In this document: positions 1 to 9,903 of the stretch, piece after piece
Layout: each line of letters opens with the position of its first letter
Position numbering within the stretch: the stretch's first letter is position 1
Assembly (NCBI GenBank): GCA_001972305.1
Contig: BDDD01000890.1
Coordinates: 62,001-126,000, forward strand
Length of the DNA: 64,000 nucleotides
Source of the DNA: Cephalotus follicularis
Taxonomy: Eukaryota > Streptophyta > Magnoliopsida > Oxalidales > Cephalotaceae
Reading direction: 5' to 3'
The notes under the pieces: model-generated
What the model saw: only the letters and a program-made list of their open reading frames with translations
Database searches by the model: none
What the model was told of the DNA's origin: nothing
Translations under genes and position numbers: made by a program

Positions 1-243
1 GGGAACGAAATAGTGAAATGATCCCATGTAGAGATGGAACCATTGGGTAGACTATAGAGCCACTTCTTTGCTCCTTCCTTAAGAGAAAAGTTTATGAATC
101 TCAATTTGATAGCATCATCGGATAATTGCTGGAGTTTCATAAGGGCACATACCTCCTTGAACTCGCGAAGGAAGAGATATGCATCCTCATTGGGTAACCC
201 ATGGAAGTGAGGGAGCATGCTAATAAACTAGGATTTTAACTCG
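1..243 (-). pseudogene. gag fragment (retrotransposon capsid domain), partial and broken
   Basis: The minus strand reads through a stretch containing MLPHFHGLPNEDAY, REFKEVCALMKLQQLSDDA and KEGAKKWLYSLPNGSI. This is the usual opening of the plant retrotrans_gag capsid domain, in which the KxWLxSLP segment is highly conserved. The gene continues past base 1, so only about 75 residues are visible. An in-frame TAG at 228-230 precedes the conserved MLP segment, so the copy is not translatable as it stands. Gag would form the virus-like particle that packages element RNA. The assignment rests on the conserved segment. The subclade is inferred only from the tRNA-Asp primer site next to it. Confidence 0.75.
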
Positions 244-588
244 AATTCGGTACCTTGAGGTGTAGGCAACTGGATATAGGATGGTTGCGTTATCCTTGCA
301 TGATAGAATCCATCATGCAGTGTTTGAATGGGTCGTTCATCGGCCATGTTTGCATGTTGATTAATTCACTCAAGACGATTGTTTGGACGACGTACCTAAT
401 CAGCCATAAACTAGTACAAAGCAAGCTACTAACTAACGTGGAGAAGGTACTAACGCAGACCACTCATTAAGGCAGAGAATCTGACCAGAGAACACAGATT
501 AAACGTTTTTTTAGGGCTTATGTAGAAAACTTAATTAAACTAAATACTACGAATCAGTTGAACAAATTAAAACTAATCTAAAACTAGT

Positions 589-607
589 ATCCCCGGCAAC
601 GACGCCA
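589..607 (-). other. Primer-binding site, complementary to tRNA-Asp
   Basis: On the plus strand the 19 bases ATCCCCGGCAACGACGCCA match the 3' end of plant tRNA-Asp (as I know it) at all but one position. In the element's own (minus) orientation this is the site where tRNA-Asp would prime minus-strand DNA synthesis. It should directly follow a 5' LTR, which is missing. Confidence 0.8.
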
Positions 608-616
608 AAAACTTGT

Positions 617-3600
617 TTATGAATTTTGAGGCAATACTAACTCCTCCCATTCCCCATCTCCTTGAAAGGAATCTTCACTTTCAGGTACAAAATCAGCTGC
701 AAATGACCATAGTGGATCGGTAGCCACATCTTCTTGCAATGTCATATCCATACCCAAATCATCGTCATCTTCCTCATAATCAGGAAGGGTGTAGGAATTT
801 CTGGATTTCGTTTTTATTACAGTCACGCACCCTTTGTACCTGCAATCATTGGAAACGCTAGGTGCGTAGAACACCTACACAGCTTGACTCGCTAGCATGA
901 ACGGCTCGTATGTGGGGAGTTCCTTTTCTGGGTTCAGATGAACAATCCCAAACTCGTCCACTCTGGTACCTCTCTCCGAAGTGTCAACCCAATCACATTT
1001 GAATAAAACAACGTTGTTGTCTTTTCCATAGAAATCGAGCTCCACAACGTCGACCCATGCTCCGTAGAAGTCACTGCAGCTATCATTCCAAGTGCTTCCC
1101 TTGTTCATTACACCACAATTTTGAGTTATTGAGGTCCTCGCTGCATCTTTCGTGTGAAACTTGTACCCATTGACGACATACCCCTTCCACGGCCTCACTT
1201 TTGTAGAAGGTGCACTTGCTAAATTTCGTAGACGGACGTCAACTTCCTTGTAGTTCTTAACCTATTAAGTGTGCAATGTACACACGTAACATAGAAATCA
1301 AAATCAACAATTAAAAATCATGAAACCTATTAACGCTTTGTAGACATATTCTGGCATTACTTACACGGCTTTGAAACCATTTCACAAAGTGTGAATCGCG
1401 TTCTTCTTCAATTTGTTTGGGGGTAATGTTAGGGTTTAATTCGGTGACCAGTATTTTGTACTCACTACAACAAAGAATATAAGTGAGATACGTTCAAATT
1501 TCACAATTCGTATAAATAGAGTTTAAACTTAGTACAGTGTATGTGTATACTTACTCAACCAGAGGGCTGACTTCATCGCAGTTCAAAAGGTTGTACAAAT
1601 ATGCAGCCTCGTATTCTTGGTCTATCATATGTCTGCTCTCTGTCTTACCCATTGCTTTACCGGGATGAGTTAATATGGATAGCAATCCGTTACTTGCAAT
1701 AGGGCCCCTATCCCAATTTCTCTCGGGTCTATTCAGCCTCGTCAGGACATCTGGTTCGAAATAATATGAACAAAACATTGTCAACTCGCGAACGATGTAT
1801 GCCTCGGTGATGGACCCCTCCACACGAGCATTGTTCTTGACCATCTTCTTTAGATCAAATAGTTCTCTGCAATTAAATATGTAATTAGAATGCATAACAA
1901 ATAGATGAACATTTTCAGAAAGAGAAACAACGAGTAATTGTACCTCTCAATGGGATACATCCATGTATTCTGAACCGGCCCACATACTTTCACTTCGTAA
2001 GCTAGGTGGACGAGAAGATGTTCCATCGAATCAAAAAACGATAGAGGGAATATCTTCTCCATTTGGCAAACTGTTTGCACAATGTTACTCTGGAGCAAGT
2101 CCATCTTAGCAGCACTGTTCGATGTTGAGCATACATTCCAAAAAAAATCACTAACCTCGGCCAACACCTCCATGATATTTCTCGGCAGGAACTCAGAAAA
2201 TGCAATCGGAAGAAGCCTCAGCATGAAGACATGGCAATCGTGGCTCTTCAATCCTGAAACCTTACACTCTGAGACATTCACACACCGACGTATGTTTGAG
2301 GCGTATCCATCCGGAAATCTGATCTTTGTCATCCATTCATAAACTTGTTTGACCTGTTCACTGTTCAGTGAATATTTTGCTGGTGGCAATATAAACCGCC
2401 CATCCACCTCTTCTGCATGTTGTTCAGGTATTATTCTCAACTCTTTCAGATCAAGTCGAGCTTGTAAGTGGACCTTGGATTTTCCCTTCACATTCATGAT
2501 CGTGTTGAATATATTTTGAAACACATTCCTCTCGATGTGCATGACGTCCAACTTGTGTCTGACTACTACTTTACTCCAATAAGGAAGTTCGAAAAAGATA
2601 CTTCGCTTAGTCCAATTGTGTACTCTCCCGAACCCAGGAATCTTACTAGTTGGTACACTTTTTCCAAACACAACTTCATTCAACTCGGGGAGTTGATCCT
2701 CTACCTCTTCATCTGATAACCTCTCCACACCCACCACCATCAACCGTCGACCCTTCAAGAATTTTTTATTGTCTCTTCTAAACTGGTGGTCTTCGGGCAA
2801 CAATTGACGATGACAGTCAAACCACGAACATTTTCGACTATGCTTCAATCTAAAACCCTTGGCCCGACCCATGCAGTAGGGGCATGCCAAATGACCATGA
2901 GTACTCCAGCCTGACAGCATTCCATAGGCAGGAAAGCCACTAATCGTCCACATTAAAGCTGCCCTCATCTGAAAGTTCTTCTTGCGCGATGCATCATAGG
3001 TTTCAATTCCAGTTTCCCACAACATCTTCAGCTCGTCAACGAGTGGACGCAGAAACACATCAATATCTTTCCCTGGGCTTTTTGGTCCAGGTATAATCAA
3101 GGATAAGAACATGAATGGCTTCGTCATACATAACCAAGGTGGAAGATTGTACGGGAAAACAAAAACAGGCCAGCAAGAGTAAACAATGCTACTAACCCCA
3201 AAAGGACAAAACCCGTTCGTTGCTATTCCTATTTTAACATTGCCAACCTCTGCAGAAAATGATGGAAAAGTAATATAAAAGTGTTGACAAGCTTCATCGT
3301 CAACCGGATGTACCATTCCCACTTCGTCACCGTCATTATCCTTCCTCTTCTTACTATGCCACCTCATATCGGCAAATGTTTTGTCTGATTGAACCAACCT
3401 CTGAAGTCTTGGTGCCACTGGAAAGTGATGCAAAACCTTGTAAGGTACCTGTTTCTTTCTCTTTCCACCACCACTAGGTTTGAATCTAGGATGATTACAT
3501 GTTGGACACTCTGTAGCACACTTGTGTTGATCCCCGTAATACAACATACAATCATTGACACATGCATCTATCTTTTTGTAGCCTAATCCCAATGTCTTCA

Positions 3601-4207
3601 TAATTTGTTTCAGCTTGTAATAAGACTCCGACAACTTTTCATCCTCGGGCATTCCGCTCTTAAGGATCTGAAGAATTTCCTCGGCCCCTTCGCTAGGAAC
3701 CCCGTACTTGGACTTGACATTCATGAGTCGCGTCACCATAGACAGCTTGGTGTGTTTTTTACAGCCGTTCCACAACGGTTCATCCACATCATTAAGCAAG
3801 TCATAGAACTTCTTTGCATTGGGTTTCGGAAGTTCATCCGTCGTCTCGTCATGTTTACCCGTGTCAAACTCGAACCCCCCAGCATCCATTACGAGATCAA
3901 CAAAAGGATTGCTCGGACCCGAGGGAGCTGGCTGCTCCACTGCAGCCCGACGGCGTTCCCTCCTTTCCCCATGTTGGTCCCACAACGTGTAATAGGGGGT
4001 GAAACCCTTCTTCAACAAATGTAACTGCTCTTCAGATCGAGTTCCAAATTCCCTTAACTTGCAATGGCTACAAGGACATTTTATCGTACTATTTCAGAAA
4101 AAATCTTGGTTTGAAAATGCAAAATCTAAGACAGCGAGCACACCCCTGTTAAATTCCTTCGTTAGTAACCCCCGGACAACCCACCTACTCATCCAACTCC
4201 TGTCCAC
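617..4207 (-). pseudogene. TNP2-like CACTA transposase, five coding blocks, pseudogene
   Basis: TNP2-type transposase cuts and moves CACTA elements. The blocks, read on the minus strand, are: 4207-1944 (transposase-associated domain with CPCSHCK near 4070, then the long tnp2 domain including GILATNGFxPFG-like, HARKCSWFDCHR-like and KLDVMHIERNV segments, then the start of DUF4218, ending WMYPIER); intron 1943-1867; 1866-1555 (rest of DUF4218, ARVEGSITEAYI); 1464-1365 (FVKWFQS); and 1261-617 (DUF4216, including VVLFKCDWVD and EPFMLASQA). All junctions use GT/AG and keep phase. Three defects are visible. The usual MDRSWM start reads GTG at 4205-4207. A TGA at 4094-4096 lies in the first domain. 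A TAG at 875-877 lies in DUF4216 where relatives have Gln. Domain names come from family knowledge, and the exon borders are my inference. Confidence 0.88.
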
Positions 4208-5692
4208 AGACTTTTTTACTACAAGTAGGGTAGAAGATTGTAAGATTCAAGTATACTTTTCTCAATATGCATTGAGTCAAGTGTATCTCACCACCTAACT
4301 CTAGAAGGTATGGCCCTATCCCATTCCCGACTACGTACCTCCACTAATATCGCTATCCTGCGTGCATAGTTCACTCAGAGAAAATTTCGGCAGCATCTCC
4401 CCACGATTCCTCAATCACAAGAATTAAACTGAATTGATTGGTTTAATTATGTATCCGAGGAACATGTTTAAGGAGTGTAACCAAAACTTTCTTAAAGAAA
4501 ACTGTGTACAAAAGATAACGATATATCCTACAGTGGACGTACGTATGCGAGAACTGTCCGAACTGGACAATTCGTGATTCACTCCTATTGAACTAATCAT
4601 GAACGGGGATTTAAGGTTTCTCTCAAACTTGTATGTAATATATATATATTATAATAAATTTCACACGCACGCACATATATATGCAACAACATAGAAATAG
4701 AAACTTAAGCCCAATAATGCAATTATACATATGTTTATATACACAATAATACATACATAATATATCTACAATAATGCAATAATACATACGTAATATAGAA
4801 ACTTAAGCCCAACCATAGTTTCCTCTATGTTTCCTCAAATTACAAGGATGCTCACAGGAGTTTTTGCAGCTACTTTTGTTTAAACACCTTCTGTTGGTGA
4901 TGGTGGTATAATGGTAAGGGTGTAGTTGTGGAGACTCTGTAGCGGTTAGGATGTAGTGGTGGGGATTTCATCAAATTGAAAGGATAGAATACTCTTCTAT
5001 CTTATATTTATCTCTCTAGCTTTAATTCCCATTTTTACTTTAATGTTCAATAAAAAAATATTATTACATCCATATGTCCTTCAAGGAGAGTTTGTATTAA
5101 AATTTTATGTATTTTCTATTTTCAATATAATCTTTCTGTAATAGTTTCAAGTATTACTCTAATGAACCTCGTGCAATGTATATATCTTGATTTTAGTAAA
5201 GTACATTAATATCAATTCAATAGACAATAACTTCAAGGGTAGTTAGTCTTAGCTAAAACTCAAGGCAGTACTTTAGAATTTGATAAAACTTAGAAGAGAA
5301 AAAGTATAGCTTAACCAAACCATTATCATGAGAAAGCTATGGTTGTCCTTGAGATCCATTTCAAGATGAACAAAAAAAAAGTTTTCTTATTGGAACATGG
5401 TGTATCCAGATTTATTCTATGTTTTGGATTGAGGGACTTTCAACAAGATATTGTGAACAAACACGAAATAGAGTATATTCAACTATAGACATCATGGATC
5501 TGCACTCAATGTCCAACAAATAAAGTGCTGAACAAGAACATTTCTGGATTGGTAGTTTTAGCTAACCAATTTCCAATATATGTTCACAAGAGTAGTGTCC
5601 AAGAAAGTTGAAGTAAAACAGCCAGTGACAAATTTTCGGAGAGGGAGGTATAAACCATACTATAATACATAGTGTACATACGCAATAATACA
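4208..5692. other. CACTA 5' untranslated and promoter-side region, no gene seen
   Basis: AT-rich sequence between the broken start codon and the repeat-rich end of the CACTA element. It contains short TA-rich runs (about 4640-4690) and no reading frame resembling a protein I know. It would hold the transposase promoter and 5' untranslated region, but I see no promoter element I can defend. Confidence 0.5.
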
Positions 5693-5812
5693 TAGCAAAT
5701 ATATACACTTTTACACTGTAATTTTTATAAAATAGCAAATATATACACTTTTACACTGTAATTTATATAAAACAGTAAGTATACATATTTTTAGACTATA
5801 ATTTATAATATA
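5693..5812. repeat. 40-base tandem repeat, three copies
   Basis: Two nearly identical 40-base units start at 5693 and 5733 (TAGCAAATATATACAC and following). A third, more diverged unit starts at 5773. It is AT-rich and noncoding, within the CACTA promoter-side region. Confidence 0.8.
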
Positions 5813-5818
5813 TATGTA

Positions 5819-5965
5819 TACACACACACACACACACACTATATATATAATCAGGAAATTATATATATACATATAATCAGTAAATTTAAATAAAATCAGT
5901 AAATAAATAAATATATAAAATCAATAAATTTATATAAAATCAGTATATATATATACAAATACAAA
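5819..5965. repeat. CA and TA simple repeats with short AATCAGTAAAT-like units
   Basis: A run of CA dinucleotides (about 5819-5840) is followed by TA-rich sequence and several copies of a 20-25 base unit containing ATCAGTAAAT. Ordinary low-complexity DNA. Confidence 0.75.
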
Positions 5966-6039
5966 AACAATATATATGACAAAAAATGGAGATTAGATCT
6001 AGAAATCAATACCTAGAATCGAAGCTTGAGATCTGCTAT

Positions 6040-6165
6040 GAGAGAGAGAGAGAGCGGCGGGGAGGAGAGAGAGAGTTTAGAGGCAGTGAGAGTGGCAGGA
6101 GAGAGAGAGCGGCAGCAGTGAGAGCAGGTTTGAGAGAGAGAGAGAGAGAGCGGCCGGAGGAGAGA
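6040..6165. repeat. GA-rich simple repeats
   Basis: Several blocks of alternating GA, separated by short GC-rich spacers such as GCGGCGGGGAG, lie near the transcription-start side of the CACTA element. Open frames through it on both strands are low-complexity artefacts. Confidence 0.8.
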
Positions 6166-6231
6166 ATGAAAAAAAATGAGAGATGAAGAAAAGAAAGAAA
6201 GTGTCAGGTATGAAGGGTTAGGGTACAGAGA

Positions 6232-6400
6232 GGGCATGGTGAGGGCAATAAGTGCCCTCGCAGAGCATTCTCATATGGCGAGGGCATGGCGAGAGTAAGA
6301 GTGCCCTCGCCATGCCTTTTCTAAAATAAAAAAAACTGCTCAACGGCGAGGGGATTCATGTGCCGTCGCCATGCCCTCACCACGAGCCCTCGTCGTTGCC
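6232..6400 (-). repeat. CACTA subterminal repeats (GGCGAGGGCATGG family)
   Basis: At least six copies of a 10-14 base motif around GGCGAGGGCA and its inverse TGCCCTCGCC occur in both orientations just inside the terminal repeat (around 6232, 6252, 6278, 6312, 6344 and 6362-6395). In studied CACTA elements such subterminal repeats bind the TNPA-type accessory protein. The motif is GC-rich in an otherwise AT-rich stretch and rich in CpG. Confidence 0.8.
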
Positions 6401-6402
6401 TG

Positions 6403-6416
6403 TTTCTCTTGTAGTG
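6403..6416 (-). repeat. CACTA terminal inverted repeat (right end)
   Basis: TTTCTCTTGTAGTG reads CACTACAAGAGAAA on the minus strand, matching the CACTA consensus terminus. The next three bases, TTG (6417-6419), would be the target duplication, but the partner end is outside the window. Confidence 0.88.
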
Positions 6417-6435
6417 TTGGTAATCAACAGCTACT

Positions 6436-6588
6436 AGGTCGATACAGAGTATGACTGTGATGAAAAATCGTATGAGTAATCATGCTATGCCTATATAGAG
6501 TGTGGCAACGATGACAAATCATATGAGTAGTCATGATAGGTCTATACAGAGTGTGTTCAGCGTGACAAACCGTATGAGTAGATTTCTA
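6436..6588. repeat. 51-base tandem repeat, three copies
   Basis: Units start at 6436, 6487 and 6538, each exactly 51 bases apart, with conserved segments ATACAGAGT and TATGAGTA. The unit length is a multiple of three, but every frame has stops, so it is not coding now. It lies directly outside the CACTA terminus, and I cannot assign it to a family. Confidence 0.8.
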
Positions 6589-7418
6589 TTGATTTCGTAT
6601 AAACACCATTCATTTAGCAACTTTCTTCTTCACAGACAAAGGGTATGTGGATTTTAATCAGACATACAAAGTGTGGGAGATGTCAGAAAATTGAAGAACA
6701 AATCAAAACTTCAAGGATTTTATTAATGGAGTTGAATCAATACATCTAATGGCTTGTTCTAACCCTGAAAACCTTGAGAGTTTAGAAACAAAACATGATA
6801 AATAAAACTGACGAAAAGAGAAGAGAGAAGGCTGCTTGCAAAGCTTCTCCAATTGTTTATGGCAGACCTCTACTCCTTTTATACAGTTAAACATGCATAA
6901 AAACGGAAATAAAGTTTAACCTAACTAATCTAATTATTACAATCCGAATAAAAATCCAAAACTTTCCATTGTTCTGTTGTTTGACGCGCCGTAAGTGTTG
7001 AATCTTATGTTGAAAGTGTCATTGGTTTGTGCACTCTGTTTAGTTTTCAATCACAACCACTGATGCTTTGTATATTATGCTGGCGGTTTGGCTAAAGCGA
7101 TCATCAATTATTGAACTCTCTGTACCAAAGCGCTGACATTTTACTTTTTAACCGCTGCCATTTGATATCTAAGCGTCGATGGTTTCTTTGAAGGCGTTGA
7201 TGCTTTGGCCTATTTTCTACAAAAAAAATTGTGAATTCTTGAAGCTTCGATCTTCTCGCCTTCAATTCACACCAAATTGACTAGTATTAATGCCTCTTGA
7301 TCACTTTAGCCTTGTACCTGAAAATCAATGCAACACAACCAAAGCAGTTTATTCCAATCATAAAAATATAACAAATAGATCATTAAAAATAACATATTTT
7401 TATGCTAAACACTTCTAA
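6589..7418. other. Unclassified, probably old LTR-like sequence
   Basis: No protein frame is recognisable. On the minus strand there is a TATA-like stretch (about 6875-6885, CTTTTATACAG on the plus strand) and AT-rich sequence of the sort seen in LTRs. The part from 7132 to 7201 carries the same phased palindrome array that marks several LTR families further right. That suggests this is a remnant of another LTR, but I found no second copy in the window to prove it. Confidence 0.4.
7132..7201. repeat. Orphan array of GTCGAC-type palindromes
   Basis: Four sites with cores GCTGAC (7132), GCTGCC (7154), GTCGAT (7175) and GTTGAT (7196) sit 22, 21 and 21 bases apart. Each is flanked by the AAGCG or AGGCG arm seen in the arrays of elements A, B, C and D. 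All are decayed relative to GCGTCGACGC. It is the only such array here not inside an LTR I could delimit. Confidence 0.6.
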
Positions 7419-8220
7419 TGTCCTGCATTGAACCATGGGGAGGACCCCACGATCCGACACGTACCATGTCGTCCATAGCGTCCATTCCCATCATCAAAAA
7501 TATGCAACAATTTAAAACTTTAGATCAAATTAGAACAATGAAAGAGGAATAATCAATCAATATATATATAAAACACGTGGATACCCATTCATATACATCA
7601 GTGTTTCATATCACTGCACTACCACAAGCTGGAAGGTCAAATATAATAATACAATATCATCTCTCATTATACAAGGTAAGCCGTACGGAACTGCTCTGAC
7701 GACGAAGCTCCATGTTGCAATCCCATCCATCTAGTCATTGCGCTGTGACACTTGGACCTCACCCATTCCGAGAATGGGTCAGCAACCAATGGTTGTGTAG
7801 GATCTACTAAATGAAGAGGATGAGGATGCATGACATGTGATATGCACAATGCAGTAGTACATATAACAAATTTAACCATACGATTCCACAACCGTAACAA
7901 TACAATTCCATACCCATCCAGTGTTCATATCATTCCAAAAATTATCACGGGCACATATGAGCTTTCCTCGGGTTCCTCTGCTGAGGTAGCAGGCTACCAA
8001 ACATTCCATAGCATTCAATATCATTTTAAGGCACATATAAGCTCTCCTCAGACTCCTTTGCCCAGGTAGAGCAGACTAGGCACTCATGGTGTCCTAGCAG
8101 AAATCCATACTCTACTAGCAGACTAAGGGACATTTATAAGTAGAGGAGAGAAGGTGAATGTTCATCGGGTCAGAACTCCCTGGACGCTAGTCTCTATAGG
8201 ATAGCTATCACAATCTATAA

Positions 8221-8256
<36 letters not shown>

Positions 8257-8290
8257 ACACACACACATATATATATATACATACATACCG
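8221..8290. repeat. CA/TA microsatellite inside the LTR of I
   Basis: A long CA dinucleotide run followed by TA and CATA repeats. The copy in the other LTR (about 15653-15672) is a short TA run only, so the tract has changed length since insertion. Confidence 0.85.
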
Positions 8291-8334
8291 TATTCACACA
8301 TACCTTCAATAGCCATACGCAATCAATAGCCATC

Positions 8335-8525
8335 ATGGTCATCTTGGTTGGTGGCCTTTGCAATCATCTCATTCGTTGACTTTTACGGTCATATCAATCG
8401 GTGGTGCCCACTGCTGTCATCTCCATTGGTGGTGACCTTTTCAGTCATCTCTATCAGTGGTGACCTTTATGGTCATCTCGGTTGCGGTGACCTTTACGGT
8501 CATCTCAATTATGGTGACCCTTAGG
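8335..8525. repeat. 27-31 base tandem repeat in the LTR of I
   Basis: About six imperfect copies of a unit built on GGTGACCTTTACGGTCATC, with core starts near 8432, 8460, 8487 and 8514. The same array occurs at about 15730-15885 in the other LTR. Its period (27-28 bases where clearest) differs from the 19-22 base arrays of the other families. Confidence 0.75.
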
Positions 8526-8744
8526 GTTCCTAACTATACTTTACAATTCTACACTCTACAATCCTTACAACATGGTTATTGAATCACCTTTGAGGTATCA
8601 AAGGGATGCAAGGTTATAAGGAGCATGTTTAGCAGAGGACAGGCGGTAAACGCCGACTCTGCCATACAAAACTCTATTAGAACAAGTCATCTATATAATC
8701 TTTGGGATAGGTCTACTCTACTATACTATTTGATGCTATAAGCG

Positions 8745-8935
8745 TAGGTCCACTCTTCTCTGCACCCTTGACATAGGTCTGCTCTGCAAAATTGTGGATA
8801 GGTCTGTTCTGCAGCCTTGTGGCGCAGGTCTTCTCTGCCGCCTCATGGACAAGTCTGCTCTACAGTCTTGTGGAGCCAGTCTTCTCTGCTGCCACATGGA
8901 CAAGTATGCTTTGCAGTCATGTGGCACAGTGACCT
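8745..8935. repeat. 25-27 base tandem repeat in the LTR of I
   Basis: About seven imperfect copies of a unit like AGGTCTGCTCTGCAGCCTTG. A shortened version is seen in the other LTR around 60570-60617. The unit carries no recognised signal. Confidence 0.7.
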
Positions 8936-9903
8936 CTTTCCTCTGAGGTCTGGTCTGACTTAGACTTAATGTCTACTATAAGAATGAAGAGTAACAACAC
9001 AATTTCCCTCAAGTATGAGGTTTGCCTCGGTACTGAGTTACTTTTCCAGTGAAACACCACCAATCCATTTAGAAGCGTAAATAGTCTAAGGATTTAGCAA
9101 AACAATAATATATTGTTGTTAAACAGCTCGTCTACAATCTAAGTCCAATTCTGGCAATCAATCATCTGATTCAATGAAGTCATAATCTCCAGAGATCAAT
9201 TCCAACCAAAATCCTGATCTAACAGCTTATAACAACACAAAATATTAATTTATAACAATATGATTTATCAGTCCATGGAAGCATAGAACATCACAACAGA
9301 TATATTTATAAACATATATCAACTAAAGGCATAGGAGTTGAATCTACCTCAATAACAATTAATTCTTGGAGATCTTGGAGAACTGCTATCAAACCGTCTA
9401 TTTGTTGTTTCCTTCAGGTTCCACTCACTATTGTGAATCCAACGCCTCTCCTTTGTACCAACCCAAGTCTTCTATCTCAATTTCACTCTCTCACTGTCTC
9501 CCTCTAGGTCCAGAGACAAGAAGACAAAACAAGAGTAGAGGGAGTGTCGAACTCTCTGTACAAAGGTATTTCCTTTGTCTCTTCCCCTGAATTATGAGGC
9601 AAATGGTCCCGTTTTGCCCCAAAATATCTCCTTTTATTTTAGGGGAAGGCTCTAGAATTCGCCACACACACATGCCGCCTTTCTTACAATGGTCGGCCTA
9701 TCATCCAATTTCCTTCCATGGTCCAATTTGGCCAGACAATTACATTTACACCATAGCTAAAGTTTGACCCAAGAAGAGGAGATAACAATACCAAGCCCAA
9801 ATCACCATTTCACCATATTATATAATATACAAACCTTTACATCAATTTTTGAGGCTTACATCCTCCCCTCCTTGAAGAAATCTCATTATAAGATTCTATA
9901 AGG

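Larger units (their letters stand above)
1..609 (-). mobile_element. Ty3/gypsy fragment: start of gag, leader and primer site
   Basis: Reading the minus strand from 609 down, a tRNA-Asp-type primer-binding site is followed by about 345 bases of AT-rich leader without a gene (588-244) and then by the first part of a gag gene that runs off the left edge. tRNA-Asp priming is typical of the Athila and Tat groups of plant Ty3/gypsy elements, so this is not one of the initiator-Met-primed elements found later. The 5' LTR that should lie just right of 609 is absent, and CACTA transposase sequence is there instead. Whether this piece was captured by the CACTA element or joined by a deletion cannot be decided here. 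Confidence 0.75.
617..6416 (-). mobile_element. CACTA (En/Spm-type) DNA transposon, right-hand end and transposase gene
   Basis: The right end is marked by TTTCTCTTGTAGTG, the inverted form of the CACTACAAG terminus of CACTA elements. Inside it are about 170 bases of inverted subterminal repeats, then about 2 kb of AT-rich untranslated sequence, then a transposase gene read on the minus strand away from that end. The opposite terminus is not in the window: no CACTAC end appears before the gypsy fragment at 1-609. A second gene of the TNPA kind is not visible. The transposase is broken, so this copy is probably immobile unless mobilised in trans. Confidence 0.85.
7419..9860 (-). repeat. 3' LTR of element I
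   Basis: It begins (plus strand) TGTCCTGCATTG and ends GGCTTACA. A polypurine tract, read on the minus strand as AAGGAGGGGAGGATG, abuts the end at 9860. The first 1.1 kb matches 14824-15925, and a further stretch (about 8565-8710) matches 60452-60617. No GTCGAC array is present. The part from 9000 to 9860 has no partner in the window because the other LTR runs out under element H, so its membership is inferred from the end position. Confidence 0.75.

Noticed and set aside
3605-4024. Plus-strand open frame of 139 codons over the CACTA transposase start
   Set aside because: It is the antisense of conserved transposase domain sequence and has no recognisable motif of its own.
5986-6237. Open frames rich in Arg/Glu or Ser/Leu near 6.0-6.2 kb
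   Set aside because: They arise from the GA/CT simple repeat in the CACTA promoter-side region.
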